Below, one piece after another: positions 8,923-16,688 of a DNA stretch of 64,000 bases; the first letter of the stretch is position 1; the number at the start of each line of letters is the position of its first letter. Source of the DNA: Nocardioides sp. NBC_00368 (GTDB taxonomy: Bacteria > Actinomycetota > Actinomycetes > Propionibacteriales > Nocardioidaceae). The position numbers and the translations under genes are program-made. The notes under the pieces were generated by a model, which was given only the letters and a program-made list of their open reading frames with translations, made no database searches and was not told where the DNA came from. The DNA lies in NCBI RefSeq assembly GCF_036090055.1, contig NZ_CP107970.1, positions 2,792,501-2,856,500 on the forward strand, read 5' to 3'.

Positions 8923-10110
8923 CTAATAGGTGGCGAAGTCCACCGCGACGGAGGATGCCTCCCGGAGCGGGGCGATACGCTCCGCCTCTGCCTCGAGTGC
9001 TTCCTTCCGGTCTCGGCTCAACGCCTCGAAGGTCGTCAGGTCGATACGCAGCTCACGCCCGCGCTTGCGTGGGCGCCAGGTTCCGAGGATCTCGCCGTCG
9101 ACGAGGACGGTTCCGGGATCTCCTGCCGTCCTCCAGATGTCCCGGTGATGCGCCCTGTCGACGATGGTCTGCCGGTCACGCAGCTGCGTGTAGGGATCTC
9201 GCGGCGGGAGCAGCCGCACCCCGAAGGGCATGGTCGAGGATCGGAGGGTGTCGAGGTCGGTGGCCAGGACCCATGCCGACCGGCCGATGTCGACCTCCAC
9301 CAGCTCGTCCTCGAGGCAACCCCACCAGGGATCGACGTCACCCGCCTGCACGCCGAGCCAGGCCGCGAAGTCGCCCCGGGTGGACGGCCCGTAGCAGCGC
9401 AGGTAGCGCCGGAGCAGCTCGGCGCGCGACACCGCGGGGTCCGTCTCCGCGACCGGGTGGCCGAGCCACTCCTCGGTCAGGACGAACGGCGCCTTGTCCC
9501 CTGCCCGCGGTGCGAGACAGACGATCCGTCGCAGCGCGAGCACACGGACACAGAAGTGCACGACCGCCTCCCCGATGGGCTGGCCCTCGGCGTAGGGGCC
9601 CTCCTCGACCCAGACCTCTCGCTGCGCTGCCGTCAGTCGGGGCGTGATCAGCTCGGCCACCTCGGCGCCGAGCTCGTTGATCGCCAGCTGTCGCCCCGGC
9701 AGGACCTCACGTGTCGCCGCGGCGACGATGTCGGCCGCCTCGGTGAGGCTCAGCCCGAGTCGGTCGACGGCTTGCTCGACACCTCGCACGAAGTGCCGTA
9801 ACGCCGTCTCCGCCGGAGGAAGGACCCCGGTCGTGAAGACACCGGCCTCGGAGGTCGGGAAGAGGTACGGAGCACCGCGCATGCTCCAGGTCAGCAGCAT
9901 GCTCCTGTCCTCGATCGCTCGGGGGACCGTCCCGGCGACGACTCCATCCACGCGCGCATGCAGGGCCAGCAACGCCGATCCAGGTGGCGAGTCCTGGATG
10001 CCGCACCGCCCCGCAGCCGAGAGGAGGTCGTTCTCACCCAGCCGGACGTCGAGATGGTGCGACGCCAGCCGGAACGCGACCACGCTCTCCCGCTCGAACC
10101 GCTCGGCCAT
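8923..10110 (-). CDS. winged-helix DNA-binding protein, AlkZ/HTH_42 family
   Basis: A 395-residue protein of the winged-helix family that includes the AlkZ/AlkX DNA glycosylases. Recognisable features are the repeated winged-helix layout, the block RRYLRCYGPSTRGDFAAWLG, the WRTAGDPGTVLVDGEILGTWRPRKRG strand-loop region near residues 320-345, and a C-terminal helical tail. AlkZ unhooks interstrand crosslinks and alkylated bases using a Gln-containing catalytic motif; I cannot place that motif here, so enzymatic activity is not claimed. TACGCT at 10117-10122 lies exactly 6 bases before ATG 10110, suggesting a leaderless transcript. It is followed 19 bases later by the PfkB gene. Confidence 0.75.
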   Translation of the reverse strand: MAERFERESVVAFRLASHHLDVRLGENDLLSAAGRCGIQDSPPGSALLALHARVDGVVAGTVPRAIEDRSMLLTWSMRGAPYLFPTSEAGVFTTGVLPPAETALRHFVRGVEQAVDRLGLSLTEAADIVAAATREVLPGRQLAINELGAEVAELITPRLTAAQREVWVEEGPYAEGQPIGEAVVHFCVRVLALRRIVCLAPRAGDKAPFVLTEEWLGHPVAETDPAVSRAELLRRYLRCYGPSTRGDFAAWLGVQAGDVDPWWGCLEDELVEVDIGRSAWVLATDLDTLRSSTMPFGVRLLPPRDPYTQLRDRQTIVDRAHHRDIWRTAGDPGTVLVDGEILGTWRPRKRGRELRIDLTTFEALSRDRKEALEAEAERIAPLREASSVAVDFATY

Positions 10111-10116
10111 CAGCCC

Positions 10117-10122
10117 AGCGTA
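10117..10122 (-). promoter_or_regulatory. -10 box of leaderless AlkZ-like gene
   Basis: On the minus strand TACGCT is followed after 6 bases by the start codon at 10110, the same geometry seen before many other genes in this window. Confidence 0.45.
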
Positions 10123-10132
10123 CGGCCAAGGC

Positions 10133-10906
10133 TCACGCCGCGAAGATCGCCGGCGTCACGCCGAGGATGCGGCGGAAATGACGGGTGAGATGGGCCTGGT
10201 CATGGAACCCGGCCAGCGCCGCCGCCTCGGCAGGACGATGGCCGTCCACGAGCAGACGGCGGGCGAGATCGACACGGCGGCCGACGAGGTACTTGTGCGG
10301 AGCGATGCCGTAGGTCTGCGAGAACACCCGGACCAGATGGCTGGGATGGGTGCCGAGCTCGGCGGCGGCCGCGGCGATCGTGAACGACTCCGTCAGTCGG
10401 TCGTCGAGGAGCGCCCGCAGACGACGGGCCAGCGGTGCGTCGCGAAGCGTCGGCGCGGGACTTCCGAGATGCGTGAGCACCTCGTCGCGGACGGTCAGCA
10501 GCCAGTGTTCGGCCGCCATCAGGTCACCGGGGTCCTGCAGCGCCGCGTGCACGTGCCGGGCAGCAGCGATCGGGGTCGCGGCGGCAAGTGTCGGTCGACG
10601 CACGGCAAGGCCCTGTGCGGTCACCGGCAGCCAGTCCGGATCGAGATAGAGCACCCGTTTGCGATAGCCCTTCCCCTCGATCGCCGAGTGACCGTCGTGC
10701 GGCACCCCGGGCGGCAACAAGGTCAGCGCTCCGGGAACCGCATGGTGGTCGTCGCGATCGAGACCGTAGGCCACCGCACCGTCGTCGACCAGCATCACCG
10801 CCCAGTCGTCGTGGGTGTGCATCGGGTAGGAGTGGTCGAACTTCGCGTGGTAGACCTCGCGTAGCGACGGCACCTCGGGATGCCAGGCGCGCACGTGATC
10901 GACCAT
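10133..10906 (-). CDS. AraC-family transcriptional regulator
   Basis: A 257-residue regulator with an N-terminal cupin-like sensing domain (about 10-110; HTHDDWAVMLVDDG and LLPPGVPHDG) and a C-terminal pair of helix-turn-helix motifs (about 160-257) with the AraC block GIAPHKYLVGRRVDLARRLL and FHDQAHLTRHFRRILGVTP. ATG 10906 was chosen because the cupin domain begins right after it; longer frames run into the divergent gene. It faces a DUF2000 gene across 49 bases, so it probably controls that gene and itself. Confidence 0.93.
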   Translation of the reverse strand: MVDHVRAWHPEVPSLREVYHAKFDHSYPMHTHDDWAVMLVDDGAVAYGLDRDDHHAVPGALTLLPPGVPHDGHSAIEGKGYRKRVLYLDPDWLPVTAQGLAVRRPTLAAATPIAAARHVHAALQDPGDLMAAEHWLLTVRDEVLTHLGSPAPTLRDAPLARRLRALLDDRLTESFTIAAAAAELGTHPSHLVRVFSQTYGIAPHKYLVGRRVDLARRLLVDGHRPAEAAALAGFHDQAHLTRHFRRILGVTPAIFAA

Positions 10907-10955
10907 GCAAGAAACGTACAAGACCTTGCTGCGGGCGACGACGGAGACTTCGAGC

Positions 10956-11408
10956 ATGACGGCACAGCTGACTTCCGACGACCCGGCGACCTCACCACGT
11001 TTCGACACGAAGGTCGTGGTCGTGCTCAACCAGGATCTGGAGCCCTGGCAGGAGCTCAACGTGACCGCGTTCCTGATGTCGGGGATCGCGACCAGCTCCC
11101 CCGGCCTCGTGGGCGAGGCCTACCGCGACGGCGACGACACCGAGTACCTGCCCATGCTCCGCCAGCCGGTGATGGTGATGAGCGCCGACTCGGGCCTGCT
11201 GGCCAAGGCCCGTGGGAAGGCCGCCGCCCGGGACGACGTCTCCCTCGCCGTCTACACCCGGGAGCTGTTCGGCACCGGGAACGACGAGGCCAACCGAGCG
11301 GCCGTGGCCGCGGTCCGCGCGGACGACCTCGACCTCGTCGGCATCGCCCTCCGTGGTCCCCGCAACGCCGTCGACCGCATCGTCAAGGGCGCCCGGTTCC
11401 ACGACTGA
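10956..11408 (+). CDS. DUF2000 family protein
   Basis: A 150-residue protein that matches the DUF2000 pattern: FDTKVVVVLNQDLEPWQELN at the start of the domain, then TAFLMSGIA, and a later VMSADSGLLAKAR block. The family may have a peptidyl-tRNA hydrolase II-like fold; its function is unknown. ATG 10956 has GGAGA 8 bases upstream and gives the normal domain start; an in-frame ATG at 10905 overlaps the start of the divergent AraC gene. DUF2000 genes are often next to AraC or similar regulators, as here. Its last 26 bases overlap the convergent DUF1232 gene. Confidence 0.75.
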   Translation: MTAQLTSDDPATSPRFDTKVVVVLNQDLEPWQELNVTAFLMSGIATSSPGLVGEAYRDGDDTEYLPMLRQPVMVMSADSGLLAKARGKAAARDDVSLAVYTRELFGTGNDEANRAAVAAVRADDLDLVGIALRGPRNAVDRIVKGARFHD

Positions 11409-11823
11409 CCGAGCGGTCCAGCCCGGCGATCAGCGCCAGCGCCGCGAAGCCGTCCTCGGTGCCCGGCCACTGCGCCCGGACGGCGTCGATCCCGGCCCGG
11501 CGGACGACGCTGCGCAGCACGGCGGCGACGATGATCGCGTCGTCGGCGTAGCCCAGCACCGGGATGAAGTCGGGCACCAGATCGATCGGCAGGGCCAGAT
11601 AGACCATCAGCAGCCCGAGCCGGATCCGTACGCCACGGGGCATCGTCTTGTCCGCCGCGAGCCGCCGGAGCAGCCGCACGACGTCGGGCAGGATCCGCAA
11701 CGCCTCGCGCAGCAGGTCGCCGCGTGGGCGGACGACGAGCAACGCCACCACGAGGCACAACCACGTGAGCAGCAGGGCCGCGACGATGCCGATCGCCAGG
11801 TCCCACCAGAACGAACCGGTCAT
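11383..11823 (-). CDS. YkvA/DUF1232 family membrane protein
   Basis: A 146-residue protein with one N-terminal membrane helix (about residues 6-30) and a DUF1232 domain around residues 70-105 recognised by ALPIDLVPDFIPVLGYADDA. The DUF1232 hairpin is a membrane-associated segment of unknown function. ATG 11823 has AAGG 7 bases upstream, better placed than the GTG at 11829. The 3' end overlaps the convergent DUF2000 gene by 26 bases. Confidence 0.85.
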   Translation of the reverse strand: MTGSFWWDLAIGIVAALLLTWLCLVVALLVVRPRGDLLREALRILPDVVRLLRRLAADKTMPRGVRIRLGLLMVYLALPIDLVPDFIPVLGYADDAIIVAAVLRSVVRRAGIDAVRAQWPGTEDGFAALALIAGLDRSVSRGTGRP

Positions 11824-11880
11824 CCTCACCCTTCCCGCATCAGGCGTCCGCTGTGGCGCCGATCCCCTGATTCCACCATT

Positions 11881-12585
11881 TCACGGCTGAGGAGCGGACG
11901 CCCCGGCCGCTGGGCGAAACGGGCCGTCGAGAGCGGCCCACTGCAGCAGCATGATGGTCTTGCCGTCCGTGATCCGGCCGTCGCGGGTCATCGCGAGCGC
12001 ATCGGCGAAGTCGAGCTCGAGCACCTCGATGTCCTCGCCCTCCTCGGCAACCCCGCCTCCGTCACCGGTGCGACTCTGTGGCGAGTAGGAAGCCGCGAAG
12101 AAGTGGAGCCGCTCGGTCACCGACCCCGGGCTCATGTACGCATCGAAGACATGGTCGACCACGGCGAGGCTGATGCCGAGCTCCTCGGCGCTCTCCCGCC
12201 GGATGGCGGTGACCGGGTCATCGGCGTCCAGAAGTCCCGCCGCCGCCTCGACGAGGAGCCCGTCCGGATGGTCGTTGACGTAGACCGGATACCTGAACTG
12301 CCGCGTCAGCAGGACCGTTCCGCGCTCGAGGTCGTAGGGAAGGAGCACAGCGCCGTTCCCACGGTCGTACGTCTCGCGCTGCTGCGTCTCCCAGCGCCCG
12401 TCCCGCCGGCGGTAGTCGAAGGTGGTGCGCCTGAGCACGTGCCACCCCTGCGAGGTCAGCTCGACGTCTCGAACCACGACGCCGGGGTTGCGGGTCAGGT
12501 CCCGTCCGGCGCGGTCGAGGCCGGTGCGGCCGCGATGGTCCGGGACATCGACACCAGGTCGCGGGTCGGCTTTCGTTGTCGTCAC
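11881..12585 (-). CDS. NUDIX hydrolase (ADP-ribose pyrophosphatase / GDP-mannose hydrolase type)
   Basis: A 234-residue NUDIX enzyme. The Nudix box is seen as GLLDADDPVTAIRRESAEEL (G-x5-E-x7-REUxEEx type, with Asp for the first acidic residue), preceded by LLTRQFRYPVYVN, a strand typical of ADP-ribose and GDP-mannose pyrophosphatases (NudK/NudF-like). It should hydrolyse a nucleoside diphosphate linked to a sugar. GTG 12585 was chosen because TACGCT at 12592-12597 is exactly 6 bases upstream; an ATG at 12600 would overlap that box. It is divergent from a DeoR regulator 47 bases away. Confidence 0.85.
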   Translation of the reverse strand: MTTTKADPRPGVDVPDHRGRTGLDRAGRDLTRNPGVVVRDVELTSQGWHVLRRTTFDYRRRDGRWETQQRETYDRGNGAVLLPYDLERGTVLLTRQFRYPVYVNDHPDGLLVEAAAGLLDADDPVTAIRRESAEELGISLAVVDHVFDAYMSPGSVTERLHFFAASYSPQSRTGDGGGVAEEGEDIEVLELDFADALAMTRDGRITDGKTIMLLQWAALDGPFRPAAGASAPQP

Positions 12586-12591
12586 GGCGGC

Positions 12592-12597
12592 AGCGTA
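12592..12597 (-). promoter_or_regulatory. -10 box of leaderless NUDIX gene
   Basis: Minus-strand TACGCT lies 6 bases before GTG 12585 and decides the start call. The region upstream of it holds the TGCAA/TGCAT repeats and the divergent DeoR gene. Confidence 0.45.
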
Positions 12598-12598
12598 C

Positions 12599-12637
12599 AT
12601 GCAATACTGTGCAAGAACAGAAAGGAACGTGCATGCT
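12599..12637. promoter_or_regulatory. TGCAA/TGCAT repeats between NUDIX and DeoR genes
   Basis: ATGCAA (12599-12604), TGCAA (12610-12614) and GTGCATGC (12630-12637) form short direct and inverted repeats over the DeoR start region. They are candidate sites for autoregulation by the DeoR protein and for control of the NUDIX gene. This rests only on position and repetition. Confidence 0.35.
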
Positions 12638-13391
12638 GGTTGGGCAACGCCGCGCTCATCTCCTGCGTCTTCTGGAAGAAACAGGCAAGATCGTGGCCAA
12701 GGACGCGGCAACCGAGCTGGGCATCTCGGAGGACAGCATCCGCCGTGACCTGCGCGACCTGGCCGCCGAAGGGTTGTGCCAGCGCGTCTACGGTGGCGCG
12801 CTGCCCGTCTCCCCGGCGGTCGTCGACTACACCGCGCGCCACACCGTCGAGCCCGACGCCAAACGGACGGTCGCCGCCACGGCCGCCGGCCTCGTACGCC
12901 CCGGCAGCACGCTCATCCTCGACGGTGGCACCACCGCGCTCGCCGTCGCCCAGGCGCTCCCCGCGGATCTGGAGTGCACCGTCATCACCAACAGCCCCAC
13001 GGTCGCCTCCGCCCTCCTCCAGCACCCGAGCGCCGACCTCTTCCTCCTCGGCGGCCGGGTCTTCAAGCACTCCGCCGTCGCCTGCGGCGCCGCGGCCGTC
13101 GAGGCCGCCCAGAACGTCTCCGCCGACCTCTGTCTCATCGGCGTCACCGGCGTCCACCCCGACGCCGGCCTCACCACCGGCGACGCCGAGGACGCCGCCA
13201 TGAAGCGCGCCCTGGCCGGGCGTGCTGCCGAGACGTACGTCCTCGCCTCCTCCGAGAAGATCGGCACCGCCTCCCCCTACCGCGTGCTCCCCTGGGGCCA
13301 GGTCGCGGGCGTCGTCACCGACGCCGACCCGACCGACGAGGTCGTCGAGCAGATCTCGGCACTCGGCGTCGAGATCCTGCACGCCACCTGA
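12633..13391 (+). CDS. DeoR-family transcriptional regulator
   Basis: A 252-residue DeoR/GlpR-type regulator. The N-terminal helix-turn-helix is in KDAATELGISEDSIRRDLRD, and the family hallmark RVYGGALP follows at about residue 50. The C-terminal DeoRC domain has LDGGTTALAVAQALP and VITNSPTVASAL, the sugar-phosphate-binding fold that resembles ribose-5-phosphate isomerase. AAGGAA lies 5 bases before ATG 12633. It is divergent from a NUDIX hydrolase. DeoR proteins usually sense phosphorylated sugars; the effector here is unknown. Confidence 0.93.
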   Translation: MLVGQRRAHLLRLLEETGKIVAKDAATELGISEDSIRRDLRDLAAEGLCQRVYGGALPVSPAVVDYTARHTVEPDAKRTVAATAAGLVRPGSTLILDGGTTALAVAQALPADLECTVITNSPTVASALLQHPSADLFLLGGRVFKHSAVACGAAAVEAAQNVSADLCLIGVTGVHPDAGLTTGDAEDAAMKRALAGRAAETYVLASSEKIGTASPYRVLPWGQVAGVVTDADPTDEVVEQISALGVEILHAT

Positions 13392-13423
13392 TCGAACATC
13401 GACGCACAACCCACCGGAGTCGG

Positions 13424-13429
13424 TAGCCT
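13424..13429 (+). promoter_or_regulatory. -10 box of leaderless arr gene
   Basis: TAGCCT precedes ATG 13436 by exactly 6 bases and there is no ribosome site between them. Confidence 0.5.
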
Positions 13430-13435
13430 GCGGAC

Positions 13436-13840
13436 ATGACTGAGCCGCTGGACGAGGGGCCGTTCTACCACGGCACGAGGGCCGACCTGCGGGTCGGAGA
13501 CCACCTCACCGCCGGGTTCCGGTCGAACTACCGGCCCGAGATCGTGATGAACCACATCTACTTCACCGCACTGCCCGACGGTGCGGGCCTCGCCGCGGAG
13601 CTCGCCGCGGGCGACGGGGCACCGCGGGTGTATCTCGTCGAGCCGACCGGGGAGTTCGAGAACGATCCCAACGTCACCGACAAGAAGTTCCCGGGCAACC
13701 CGACCCGCTCCTACCGCAGCCGCGAGCCGGTCCGGATCGTCGCCGAGGTCGCCGACTGGACGCGACAGACGCCCGAGGCCCTCCAGCTGTGGCGCGACCG
13801 CCTCGCCGCCATGGGCGACGACGCGGAGATCATCAACTAG
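13436..13840 (+). CDS. arr: NAD+-rifampin ADP-ribosyltransferase
   Basis: A 134-residue Arr enzyme, which transfers ADP-ribose from NAD+ to rifamycins and so inactivates them. Almost the whole family pattern is visible: FYHGTRADL at the N-terminus (the His of the H-x-x triad), YRPEIVMNHIYFTA, LAAGDGAPRVYLVEPTG, and the diagnostic DKKFPGNPTRSYRSREP. The length is normal for Arr. It has its own leaderless-type promoter and sits between a DeoR gene and a convergent membrane protein gene, with no mobile-element signature nearby, so it looks like a chromosomal resident. Chromosomal arr is known in mycobacteria and other actinobacteria. Confidence 0.93.
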   Translation: MTEPLDEGPFYHGTRADLRVGDHLTAGFRSNYRPEIVMNHIYFTALPDGAGLAAELAAGDGAPRVYLVEPTGEFENDPNVTDKKFPGNPTRSYRSREPVRIVAEVADWTRQTPEALQLWRDRLAAMGDDAEIIN

Positions 13841-13843
13841 CGG

Positions 13844-14242
13844 TCAGTGCCGCTCCTCGAGGCCCACGGCCTCGCGCAGGATGCGTACCGACTCGGTGAG
13901 GTCCTCGTCGTCACGAGCCCGCGACTCCATGAGGTCGGAGAGGGCCGAGGCGATGACGTTCAGCTTCTCGTGTGACGCCTCTTCCGAGCGTCGCCCGGCG
14001 TTCTGGAGCAGCACCAGCAACAGCAGCGAGAGGACCGATGAGCCCGTGTGCACGGCGAGCTCCCACTTGGTGCTCGAGGACCAGAAGGGGAAGCTCACCG
14101 CCCACACCAGCAGGACGACCACGATCACGTAGAAGAACGGCGCATGGCTGACCACGGAGGTCACCACCTCCACGAAGCGCTCGAACCCGTTGCGCCCGTC
14201 GCCTCGCTGGCGCGATTTCCTGGCCTCGTTCTCTACGGTCAT
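13844..14242 (-). CDS. low-affinity iron permease-like membrane protein
   Basis: A 132-residue protein with two membrane helices (about residues 36-54 and 62-80). The stretch STKWELAVHTGSSVLSLLLL followed by LLQNAGRRSEEASHEKLN matches the bacterial low-affinity iron permease family (PF04120), where an N-rich loop and a KL-x-E-like helix are typical. The name comes from a yeast homologue; iron transport by bacterial members is unproven. It is convergent with arr, 3 bases apart. Confidence 0.7.
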   Translation of the reverse strand: MTVENEARKSRQRGDGRNGFERFVEVVTSVVSHAPFFYVIVVVLLVWAVSFPFWSSSTKWELAVHTGSSVLSLLLLVLLQNAGRRSEEASHEKLNVIASALSDLMESRARDDEDLTESVRILREAVGLEERH

Positions 14243-14293
14243 GCGGTCACCGTAGCCCCGATCCGCCGCATGGATGACTGGAAACGGCCGGAC

Positions 14294-14623
14294 TCAGGCC
14301 GCGATGACCGAGGTGACCAGGACGTACGCAGCGGTCCCGGCGAAGATGCTCAGCGTCATGCTGCCGCGCCACAGGTGCAGGCCGATGGTGAGCGCCAGGG
14401 CCAGGGCGGCGGGGCCGGCCGATGCGAGGACGACCGGGTCGGTGTCGCGAACGGTGTAGACGGCGAGGATGACCATCATCCCGACGGGCATCCGTTCACC
14501 GATGTGGGCCATCAGCGCGCTGTGCCGCAGCGGCGCCAGCATGGCGAACGGGACCGCACGAAGCGCCCAGGTGACGGCCGCGGAGACGGCGATGCCGGAC
14601 AGGACGTACCAAGGATCAGGCAC
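14294..14623 (-). CDS. azlD: AzlD-family branched-chain amino acid export subunit
   Basis: A 109-residue protein with four hydrophobic helices and the AzlD block VTWALRAVPFAMLAPLR. AzlD is the small partner of AzlC in a two-subunit carrier that exports branched-chain amino acids or analogues. Its start overlaps the azlC stop by 8 bases, which implies translational coupling. The divergent Lrp/AsnC gene beyond azlC is the probable regulator. Confidence 0.88.
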   Translation of the reverse strand: MPDPWYVLSGIAVSAAVTWALRAVPFAMLAPLRHSALMAHIGERMPVGMMVILAVYTVRDTDPVVLASAGPAALALALTIGLHLWRGSMTLSIFAGTAAYVLVTSVIAA

Positions 14624-15344
14624 GACGACTCCTCCGCGCCGCGAGGGCGTACGACCCGACGAGCGCCGCGACGAACATGCCCATCGCGATCAGCAGCATG
14701 TTCTCCCTCGAGATCAGGGCAGCGACGAGCGCGCAGCCGAGCGCGAGCGCCGGGACCGGCAGCGACCGACGGACCTTGTACGCCTCGAGCCCGAGCACCA
14801 CGAACAGCGCGGTGACGGCGAACTCGAGCCCGACGACCTGAGGTGGGATCAACGAGCCGAGCCCGGCGCCGACGGCCACGCAGATCACCCAGGCGACGTG
14901 GAAGAACGCCTGGATGCCGATGATCCGCGGCCGCGACCACCCGGCGGACTCCGGCGTGACGGTGAGCGCGTAGGCCTCGTCGGTGAGCGCGAAGGTGCTG
15001 TAGGCCTTCCATCCCGCGCCGTGCACCCGGTGCAGCGGGAACGAGATCGCGTAGAAGACATGGCGGAAGTTCACCAGCAGGGTGCTCACGGCGATCTGCG
15101 CCAGGGGCGCCGTGGCGGCCAGCAGGCCGACCAGCAGGAACTCCATGGTGCCCGCGAACACGATCGCCCCGAGGACCGGCGCCCACCACCAGGCGAGGCC
15201 GGAGTGAACCACGAGGACGCCGAGCGCGAGCCCCAGCGGCACCACGGCAACACAGGCGGGCAGCACGCTCCGCCAGCCGGCAGCGAGCTCCTCACGGGTG
15301 CTCGCGGGCTCCCGGAACGCTGTCTCCATCTCCATGACCTGCAT
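14616..15344 (-). CDS. azlC: AzlC-family branched-chain amino acid export permease
   Basis: A 242-residue inner-membrane permease of the AzlC family with the typical motifs GLALGVLVVHSGLAWWWAP, FAGTMEFLLVG and LVNFRHVFYAIS. With AzlD it forms an amino acid exporter (BrnFE/AzlCD type). TACGCT at 15351-15356 on the minus strand is 6 bases before ATG 15344, so this gene also looks leaderless. The Lrp/AsnC regulator is divergent 63 bases away, as in the known Lrp-brnFE arrangement of Corynebacterium. Confidence 0.93.
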   Translation of the reverse strand: MQVMEMETAFREPASTREELAAGWRSVLPACVAVVPLGLALGVLVVHSGLAWWWAPVLGAIVFAGTMEFLLVGLLAATAPLAQIAVSTLLVNFRHVFYAISFPLHRVHGAGWKAYSTFALTDEAYALTVTPESAGWSRPRIIGIQAFFHVAWVICVAVGAGLGSLIPPQVVGLEFAVTALFVVLGLEAYKVRRSLPVPALALGCALVAALISRENMLLIAMGMFVAALVGSYALAARRSRRA

Positions 15345-15350
15345 GCCGCA

Positions 15351-15356
15351 AGCGTA
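15351..15356 (-). promoter_or_regulatory. -10 box of leaderless azlC
   Basis: Minus-strand TACGCT lies 6 bases before ATG 15344. It and the divergent Lrp -10 box share the same 63-base gap. Confidence 0.45.
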
Positions 15357-15373
15357 GGAAAGTTCGGACGTTC

Positions 15374-15386
15374 ATGGGTTGCCCAT
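15374..15386. promoter_or_regulatory. candidate Lrp operator
   Basis: ATGGG-TTG-CCCAT is a perfect 5-bp dyad lying between the two divergent -10 boxes of azlC and the Lrp gene. Its position lets one bound protein affect both promoters. Binding by the neighbouring Lrp protein is inferred. Confidence 0.45.
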
Positions 15387-15395
15387 TCACGATGC

Positions 15396-15401
15396 TAAAG
15401 T
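15396..15401 (+). promoter_or_regulatory. -10 box of leaderless Lrp gene
   Basis: TAAAGT lies exactly 6 bases before ATG 15408. Confidence 0.5.
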
Positions 15402-15407
15402 GCCGGC

Positions 15408-15860
15408 ATGCGCAATGATCATGCGATCGACGACCTGGATCGAGCAATCATTGCCGAACTCCAGGATGACGCCCGACTCAGCAACGCCGAGCTGGCGCGA
15501 CGGGTCGGCCTCACCCCGGCTCCGTGCCTGCGACGAGTGCAGCGCCTGGAGAGCGAAGGGGTGATCAAGGGCTACCACGCCCGCATCGACCCGAAGAGCG
15601 GCGGACGCGGGTTCGAGGTCATCGTGGCGATCGACATCGCGGTCAACGACGGCAAGACCATCGAGGACTTCGAGACGGCCGCCGTCGCCATCCCCGAGGT
15701 CACCGAGATGCGCCGCATGCTCGGCCAGCCCGACTACTACCTGCGCGTGCAGGTCGCCGACCCCGAGGCGTACGAAGCGCTCATCCTCGGGACCATCTCC
15801 CGGCTGCCCGCGGTGAGCCGGGTGCTGTCGCACCAGACGATGCGACTGGTCAAGGGCTGA
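15408..15860 (+). CDS. Lrp/AsnC-family transcriptional regulator
   Basis: A 150-residue Lrp-type regulator: an N-terminal helix-turn-helix (LSNAELARRVGLTPAPCLRR) and a C-terminal RAM ligand domain ending in VSRVLSHQTMRLVKG. The divergent azlCD genes are the likely targets, activated when branched-chain amino acids or methionine accumulate, by analogy with Lrp-BrnFE. The start is set by TAAAGT 6 bases upstream. The last 11 bases overlap the convergent XRE regulator gene. Confidence 0.93.
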   Translation: MRNDHAIDDLDRAIIAELQDDARLSNAELARRVGLTPAPCLRRVQRLESEGVIKGYHARIDPKSGGRGFEVIVAIDIAVNDGKTIEDFETAAVAIPEVTEMRRMLGQPDYYLRVQVADPEAYEALILGTISRLPAVSRVLSHQTMRLVKG

Positions 15861-16656
15861 GCGCCTGCCGCGTGCGGGCGTCGGCGGGGACGAAGGTCTC
15901 CAGGTGGAGACCGTGGAGCGTCACGTCGGAGGCGCTCTCGATCTGGCTGGCGACGCTGAAGAAGCGGAGGATGTCGCCGCCCATCTCGATCTCCAGCGGT
16001 ACGACGGGATCGGCCAAGGGCCGGGCGGGCGGCTCGCCGTCGGAGGGATAGGCGGTGACCTCGTCCCGGAGCGCGACCAGCGCCGGATCGCCACCGGTGT
16101 GCGTGATGCGCCGGCCGAGCTGATGGAGCAGGTGCGCACGCCAGACGAGGAGGTTGCGGATGCGCGGCGCGATCCCCCGCGGATGCAGGCAGAGCCGGAT
16201 CACGTTCAGCGGAGGCTCGAGCAGGCAGGGATCGCAGCCGACGAGCAGCGCGTCGACGGACCGGTTCGCGTCGACTACGTCCCAGCGGTCGTCGAGGAGC
16301 AGAGCCGGGTACGGCGCGTGGGCGTCCAGCAGGCCACGAAGTCCGGCCATCACCGGAGCGAGCGCGTCGTCGTCGGTCGCACGGTGCGGGTAGCGAGGAG
16401 CGAACCCACCGGCGAGCAGCAGGCGGTTCTGCTCGGCCATCGGCACCCGCAGCACCTCGGCCAGCCGCACGATCATCTCCGGCGTCGGCCGGGAGCGGCC
16501 GTTCTCGACGTAGCTCACGTGCCGGGTGCTCACCTCGGCCTGGGTGGCGAGCGCGAGCTGGCTCAGCGACCGCAGCTCGCGCCAGCGGCGAAGCTCGCTG
16601 CCGACCGACGAAGACGGTGAGGTCACGGTTGAGATCACGGCCACGAGGCTAGCCAA
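15850..16656 (-). CDS. XRE-family regulator, MmyB-like
   Basis: A regulator of up to 268 residues with an N-terminal XRE helix-turn-helix (LSQLALATQAEVSTRHVSYV) and a C-terminal MmyB-like ligand domain (about 105-260), which in this family is PAS-like and may bind fatty acids. The exact start is unclear: TTG 16656 is the longest frame and GTG codons at 16644, 16638 and 16626 are alternatives; none has a good ribosome site. It is divergent from a SnoaL-like gene, with a palindrome between them. Confidence 0.85.
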   Translation of the reverse strand: MASLVAVISTVTSPSSSVGSELRRWRELRSLSQLALATQAEVSTRHVSYVENGRSRPTPEMIVRLAEVLRVPMAEQNRLLLAGGFAPRYPHRATDDDALAPVMAGLRGLLDAHAPYPALLLDDRWDVVDANRSVDALLVGCDPCLLEPPLNVIRLCLHPRGIAPRIRNLLVWRAHLLHQLGRRITHTGGDPALVALRDEVTAYPSDGEPPARPLADPVVPLEIEMGGDILRFFSVASQIESASDVTLHGLHLETFVPADARTRQALSP

Positions 16657-16677
16657 GCCGACGCCGGGACGGCCATG

Positions 16678-16688
16678 ACCTCAGAGGT
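16678..16688. promoter_or_regulatory. palindrome between XRE regulator and SnoaL-like gene
   Basis: ACCTC-A-GAGGT is a perfect 5+1+5 dyad in the 100-base divergent gap. It is the best candidate operator for the XRE/MmyB-like regulator. Confidence 0.4.

Noticed and set aside
13436..13840. arr carried on a mobile element
   Set aside because: No terminal repeats, integron site or transposase nearby, and base composition matches the neighbours.
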